A stretch of DNA of 24,358 nt from assembly GCA_002349055.1 (NCBI GenBank), contig DECD01000007.1, positions 47,333 through 71,690 on the forward strand. Reading direction: 5' to 3'. Within the stretch, counting starts at the first letter, position 1. Every line of letters begins with the position of its first letter. The notes under the pieces were generated by a model. It saw nothing but the letters and a program-made list of their open reading frames with translations. It was not told the origin of the DNA and ran no database searches. Positions 21,739 to 24,358 of the stretch are shown here, piece after piece. Origin of the DNA: Bacteroidales bacterium UBA2939. GTDB lineage: Bacteria > Bacteroidota > Bacteroidia > Bacteroidales > P3. Position numbers and translations under genes: made by a program.

Positions 21739-21786
21739 TTCACTCCTTTTCACTCCATCCTCACTCCCTTTCACTCCCTTTAACAT
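21640..21786. repeat. Composite stem-loop, family A copy 3
   Basis: Left arm of GGAGTGAAA-like units (21669-21704), inner stem GGAGTGAGAAGACAA (21699-21713), 18-nt loop TAGCATCGTATTGAACAT (21714-21731), right stem TCGTCATTTCACTCC (21732-21746), then more TTTCACTCC units to about 21780. The 15/18/15 geometry equals copies 1 and 2; the stem here has two mismatches and one wobble. It fills the sufD/PorE-like junction and runs into the PorE-like coding frame. Confidence 0.82.
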
Positions 21787-21792
21787 ATCCCA

Positions 21793-22764
21793 CTACAATT
21801 TTGTTGTGTCAATCTCGAAGTGTGCATCGGGCCCGTTGCAGGGGTTCGTGCAGGCAATGGCGCAGTCGGCGCACGAACTCAGCTCGCCATGCAGACGCTT
21901 CTTCACCATGTCGCCCACGGCGTCGCGCAGACTCTCGATGGCGATGCCGCGAATCACCTCGTCGCAGAAGGCATAACTGAGCATGGTGATGGCCGTGCGC
22001 TCACTGATGCCGCGCGTCATGAGGTAGAACTTCGCCAGCTCGTCGAGCTGCCCGATGGTCGAGCCGTGCGAGCATTTCACGTCGTCGTTGTATATCTCCA
22101 GGAAAGGGCGCGTGTCCACATGGGCCTTGTCGGTGAGGAGGATATTGCGGTTGGTCATGTATGCCTCGGTCTTCACGGCGCCGTCCTGCACCAGCACGTG
22201 GCCGTTGAAGCGGGCGCGGGCGGCATCGTCCACGATGCCCTTGTACAGCTCGCGGCTCGCACAGTGGGGCTTGGCATGCTCCACAAAGATGTAGTTGTCG
22301 CACTCCTGCTCGCGGTCTATCAGGTAGAGTCCGTTGGCCTGCACGTCGCAGCCCTCGTCCTGCATGCGCACCACCACGTTGTTCCTCACGTGACCGCCGC
22401 CGAGGGTCACGGTGCACATGTCGAGGCGCGCGTCGCGCCGCATGGCGATGTGGGTCTCGGTGAGGTGGCGGGCCGGGGTGTTCATGCCTTGCAGGCGGTA
22501 GAGCATCAGGCTTGCACACTCCTCAATCTCGATGGCGAGGTGCTCCACGTCGGGCATCACCGTATACCCCCCTTTCTGCTCTCCCCCTTTCAAGGGGGAG
22601 TCCCCGCAGGGGGAAGGGGTCTTCAGCATGAACATCGGCGCGTCCTCGGGGTTGCAGAGCACCAGGCGCATCTCCGTCCCGCGCTCCACCACCAAACGCT
22701 CCGCCGCCGCCTCGCAGCGCCACTCGTCACCCCATATCTTCGGCAATTGATCTTTCCTAATCAT
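21793..22764 (-). CDS. sufD: Fe-S assembly scaffold protein SufD (short form)
   Basis: SufD forms the SufBC2D complex that builds Fe-S clusters in the cytoplasm. The 323-residue product has the SufB/SufD beta-helix core and the C-terminal motif KTEAYMTNRNILLTDKAHVDT and CSHGSTIGQLDELAKFYLMTRGI (C231, H233). It is about 100 residues shorter than typical SufD, the missing part being the N-terminal helical domain. Residues about 49-67 come from an in-frame palindromic repeat. The end carries an extra cysteine cluster C-x2-C-x3-C-x3-C (C298, C301, C305, C309) after LHGELSS. sufC lies upstream, separated by a family B repeat, and the PorE-like gene lies downstream after a family A repeat. No sufB is nearby. 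Confidence 0.9.
   Translation of the reverse strand: MIRKDQLPKIWGDEWRCEAAAERLVVERGTEMRLVLCNPEDAPMFMLKTPSPCGDSPLKGGEQKGGYTVMPDVEHLAIEIEECASLMLYRLQGMNTPARHLTETHIAMRRDARLDMCTVTLGGGHVRNNVVVRMQDEGCDVQANGLYLIDREQECDNYIFVEHAKPHCASRELYKGIVDDAARARFNGHVLVQDGAVKTEAYMTNRNILLTDKAHVDTRPFLEIYNDDVKCSHGSTIGQLDELAKFYLMTRGISERTAITMLSYAFCDEVIRGIAIESLRDAVGDMVKKRLHGELSSCADCAIACTNPCNGPDAHFEIDTTKL
22566..22620. repeat. Palindromic repeat inserted in frame in sufD
   Basis: Two adjacent hairpins: CTCCCCCTT/AAGGGGGAG with loop TC (22581-22600) and TCCCC/GGGGA with loop GCAG (22601-22614). They are flanked by ACCCC (22566) and GGGGT (to 22620). On the coding strand it reads KTPSPCGDSPLKGGEQKGG without a stop. Same double-hairpin design as 2874-2925 and 23861-23903. 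Confidence 0.8.
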
Positions 22765-22779
22765 TTTCTTCTTTTTTTT

Positions 22780-22964
22780 CCCGCTTCGCGAAATCCTGCA
22801 AATCCAGTAAATCCTTTTTTCTTCATCTGTCTCTCTCGTCGCGTCGGCGCAAATCCTGGAAATCTAGCGGAATCCCGATTCTATTGGATTTCCAAGATTT
22901 GATTGGCCTCAACGTGAACACACATCATAATTTCCATGATTTCCAAGATTTCCGCGGAGCGGGG
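22780..22964. repeat. Composite inverted repeat, family B copy 2
   Basis: Fills nearly the whole 205-bp sufC-sufD gap. It opens with CCCGCTTCGCGAAATCCTG, identical over its first 16 bases to copy 1 at 6318. It has TCGGCG followed by AAATCCTGGAAATC in the middle, and closes with GATTTCCAAGATTTCCGC and GCGGGG. Left units (AAATCC-TGGAAATC) and right units (GATTTCC-AAGATTT) are complementary. Confidence 0.75.
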
Positions 22965-22969
22965 AATTA

Positions 22970-23728
22970 TCATTTCTCCAATTCCTTCTTAATCCAGTCG
23001 TACCCCTTTTCCTCCAGCTCGAGGGCCAGCTCCTTGGGACCCGTCTTCACAATGCGGCCTTCGTAGAGCACATGCACATAGTCGGGCACTATGTAGTCGA
23101 GCAAACGCTGGTAGTGGGTGATGACCACCGTGGCGTTGTCCTTCGAGCGCAGCTGGTTCACGCCGCCGGCCACTATGCGCAGGGCGTCGATGTCGAGACC
23201 GCTGTCCGTCTCGTCGAGGATACTCAGCGAGGGGTTCAGCATAGCCATCTGGAAAATCTCGTTCTTCTTCTTCTCGCCGCCGCTGAAGCCCTCGTTCACC
23301 GAGCGGTTGGCCAGGTTCGTCGTCATCTCCACCACCTTCTTCTTCTCCTCCATGAGCTTCAGGAACTCGCTGCCGCTCAGCGGGTCCAATCCGTGGTACT
23401 TGCGCTGCTCGTTGACGGCCGTGCGCATGAAGTTGGTGATGCTCACGCCCGGAATCTCCACCGGGTACTGGAAGCCCAGGAAGAGTCCTTCGGCGGCGCG
23501 CACGTCGACAGGCATCTCCAGGATATTCTTCCCCTTGAAGAGCACCTCGCCGGCGGTGACGGTATACTTGGGATTGCCGGCCACAACACCCGCCAGGGTG
23601 CTCTTGCCGTTGCCGTTGGGACCCATGATGGCATGCACCTCGCCGGCGTTGATCTCCAGGTCCACGCCCTTCAAAATCTCGCGCTCGCCGATGCTGGCGT
23701 GCAAATTACGTATCGAGAGTAGTGACAT
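22970..23728 (-). CDS. sufC: Fe-S assembly ATPase SufC
   Basis: SufC is the ABC-type ATPase of the SufBCD scaffold, a soluble cytoplasmic protein. The 252-residue product has the normal length. Walker A is GPNGNGKST (36-44), the SufC-specific signature is NEGFSGGEKKKNEIFQM, and Walker B is SILDETDSGLDIDAL. ATG 23728 gives MSLLSIRNLHASIGEREIL; the longer frame from 23803 would cross the promoter and hairpin and is rejected. It is first in a minus-strand group sufC-sufD-PorE-like-MsbA. sufB, which normally precedes sufC, is replaced here by an unrelated divergent gene. Confidence 0.96.
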   Translation of the reverse strand: MSLLSIRNLHASIGEREILKGVDLEINAGEVHAIMGPNGNGKSTLAGVVAGNPKYTVTAGEVLFKGKNILEMPVDVRAAEGLFLGFQYPVEIPGVSITNFMRTAVNEQRKYHGLDPLSGSEFLKLMEEKKKVVEMTTNLANRSVNEGFSGGEKKKNEIFQMAMLNPSLSILDETDSGLDIDALRIVAGGVNQLRSKDNATVVITHYQRLLDYIVPDYVHVLYEGRIVKTGPKELALELEEKGYDWIKKELEK

Positions 23729-23765
23729 ATTTTTTACAATTGTTTGATTACTATAATAATAAAAT

Positions 23766-23798
23766 GCTGCTTGGGACTTCTCCCAAGCAGCAAATGTA
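23766..23798 (-). promoter_or_regulatory. sufC promoter with an 11-bp palindrome at the start site
   Basis: On the minus strand a perfect -7 TACATTTG (23791-23798) ends at the first base of an 11-bp perfect inverted repeat, GCTGCTTGGGA/TCCCAAGCAGC (23781-23791/23766-23776) with a 4-nt loop. The predicted transcription start lies inside the left half. The palindrome may be an operator or a 5'-end hairpin that protects the message. No -33 TTTG is seen. No gene lies in 23729-24089; that spacer holds this site, a REP-like element and a 31-bp direct repeat. Confidence 0.6.
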
Positions 23799-23860
23799 CG
23801 CAAAAAAATCGAATTACACGCTAATTCACCAGCAGTTTTTTTTCTATTTGAACTTAAGAC

Positions 23861-23903
23861 AGCCCTCAGTCACTTTGTGACAGCTCCCCTAACTGAGGGG
23901 AGC
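23861..23903. repeat. Intergenic double-hairpin palindromic repeat
   Basis: GTCAC/GTGAC (23869-23881, loop TTT) is followed by GCTCCCCT/AGGGGAGC (23883-23903, loop AACTG). CCCTCAGT (23863-23870) can alternatively pair with ACTGAGGG (23892-23899). Same double-hairpin plan as the two coding insertions at 2874 and 22566, here in the usual intergenic setting. Confidence 0.78.
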
Positions 23904-24010
23904 ATCTGGACGGAGTTATTTTTCATAAAAAATGTAAAAAAACCAGACCCTTTGTAGAGATTCGACAAAAAGTCTGTTATATGTTATATGTGCGGGGTGA
24001 AAAAGGCGCG

Positions 24011-24072
24011 GACAATAAAAATGACATAAACACGTTTAAAAGACAATAAAAATGAGATAAACACGTTTAAAA
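24011..24072. repeat. 31-bp direct repeat upstream of the adhesin-like gene
   Basis: Two head-to-tail 31-bp units (24011-24041 and 24042-24072) differ at one base only. Each begins GACAATAAAAATGA and ends ATAAACACGTTTAAAA. They stop 17 bp before the ATG at 24090, so they lie in the promoter or leader of that gene and could be paired binding sites. Confidence 0.9.
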
Positions 24073-24089
24073 ATAATAATCATTATTAA

Positions 24090-24358
24090 ATGAAAAGAAA
24101 CATTTCAAAGTGGAGGATGCTGCCATTGGGTCTTATAATGGTCCTGATGGGCATCCTGGGAATGAAAGGCGCGCACGCGCAATGTTTGGATTCGGTGCCG
24201 TGGGGCACCCCGTTGTCCTTCGAGAACAGCTGCTGCTGGACGGTGGCGCCGGGCAGCGACTGGTCCCGGTATGCCGATCTCGACCAGATTGTCAGCGAAG
24301 GCGACCCGTCGGCCGACCACCGCATCCTTTCGCCGTGGGTGCAGATTCCCGCTTCGGC
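24090..24358 (+). CDS. Secreted adhesin-like protein, N-terminal part (cut by window end)
   Basis: Only the first 89 codons are present. The signal peptide is clear: MKRNISKWR, a hydrophobic core LPLGLIMVLMGILGM, then KGAHA before Q, a signal peptidase I site. The mature start LDSVPWGTPLSFENSCCWTV and the later DHRILSPWVQIPAS resemble the beginning of cleaved-adhesin / choice-of-anchor-J domains (a first FEN...CW strand and a later L-SPW-I/V strand), which are common in surface proteins of this phylum. This is inference from pattern. The frame is open to the window end. Codon use is strongly GC-rich, in contrast to the AT-rich spacer before it. Confidence 0.75.
   Translation, partial: MKRNISKWRMLPLGLIMVLMGILGMKGAHAQCLDSVPWGTPLSFENSCCWTVAPGSDWSRYADLDQIVSEGDPSADHRILSPWVQIPAS

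Overview
The window looks like chromosomal DNA from an uncultured Bacteroidales-type member of the Bacteroidota. The evidence is TAnnTTTG (-7) promoters in place of sigma70 boxes, weak or absent Shine-Dalgarno sites, the two-gene type of methylmalonyl-CoA mutase small subunit, a poly-proline TonB, a PorE-like TPR/propeller/OmpA protein, a DUF4296 lipoprotein, and GC-rich genes separated by AT-rich spacers. No phage, integrase, transposase, CRISPR array or plasmid function is visible. The assignment is inferred from gene content, not from a database match.

Layout. 1-1240: palindromic repeats, then ruvB (minus). 1328-3486: a tandem universal stress protein and a BaiN/HI0933-type flavoprotein (plus), overlapping by 1 nt. 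3519-6176: an ABC-F ATPase and tonB (minus). 6418-9717: a large RecB/AddA-like helicase-nuclease (minus). 10029-15167: mutA, an LptF/G-type permease, sufE, a SufT-like MIP18/PaaD protein and an oligopeptide ABC permease (all plus). 15298-16889: three small lipoproteins (plus). 16894-17790: a DUF4296 lipoprotein and another small lipoprotein (minus). 17926-18000: tRNA-Val (minus). 18047-23728: sufC, sufD, a PorE-like protein and an MsbA-type exporter (minus, probably partly operonic). 24090-end: the start of a secreted, adhesin-like gene.

Functionally most genes are housekeeping: recombination and repair (RuvB, RecB-like), Fe-S assembly (SufC, SufD, SufE, SufT, with sufB absent here), envelope transport (LptF/G, MsbA, TonB) and propionate/succinate metabolism (MutA).

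The unusual content is the repeats. At least six kinds of short structured repeat fill intergenic spaces and in several places lie inside coding sequence. Several share one plan: two arms made of a degenerate 9-12 bp direct repeat, the second arm the reverse complement of the first, around a core. The strongest case is a family seen three times (11937-12048, 13149-13250, 21640-21786). Each copy has the same 15 bp stem / 18 nt loop / 15 nt stem geometry, the loop is conserved, and arm differences between copies 1 and 2 are compensated. The third copy supplies the start codon and signal peptide of the PorE-like gene. Other repeats add a C-terminal tail to the RecB-like protein, in-frame insertions in the flavoprotein and SufD, and a hairpin inside the OppC-like permease gene. 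This repeat population is the best candidate for something undescribed. Whether it is mobile, regulatory or neutral cannot be decided from one window.
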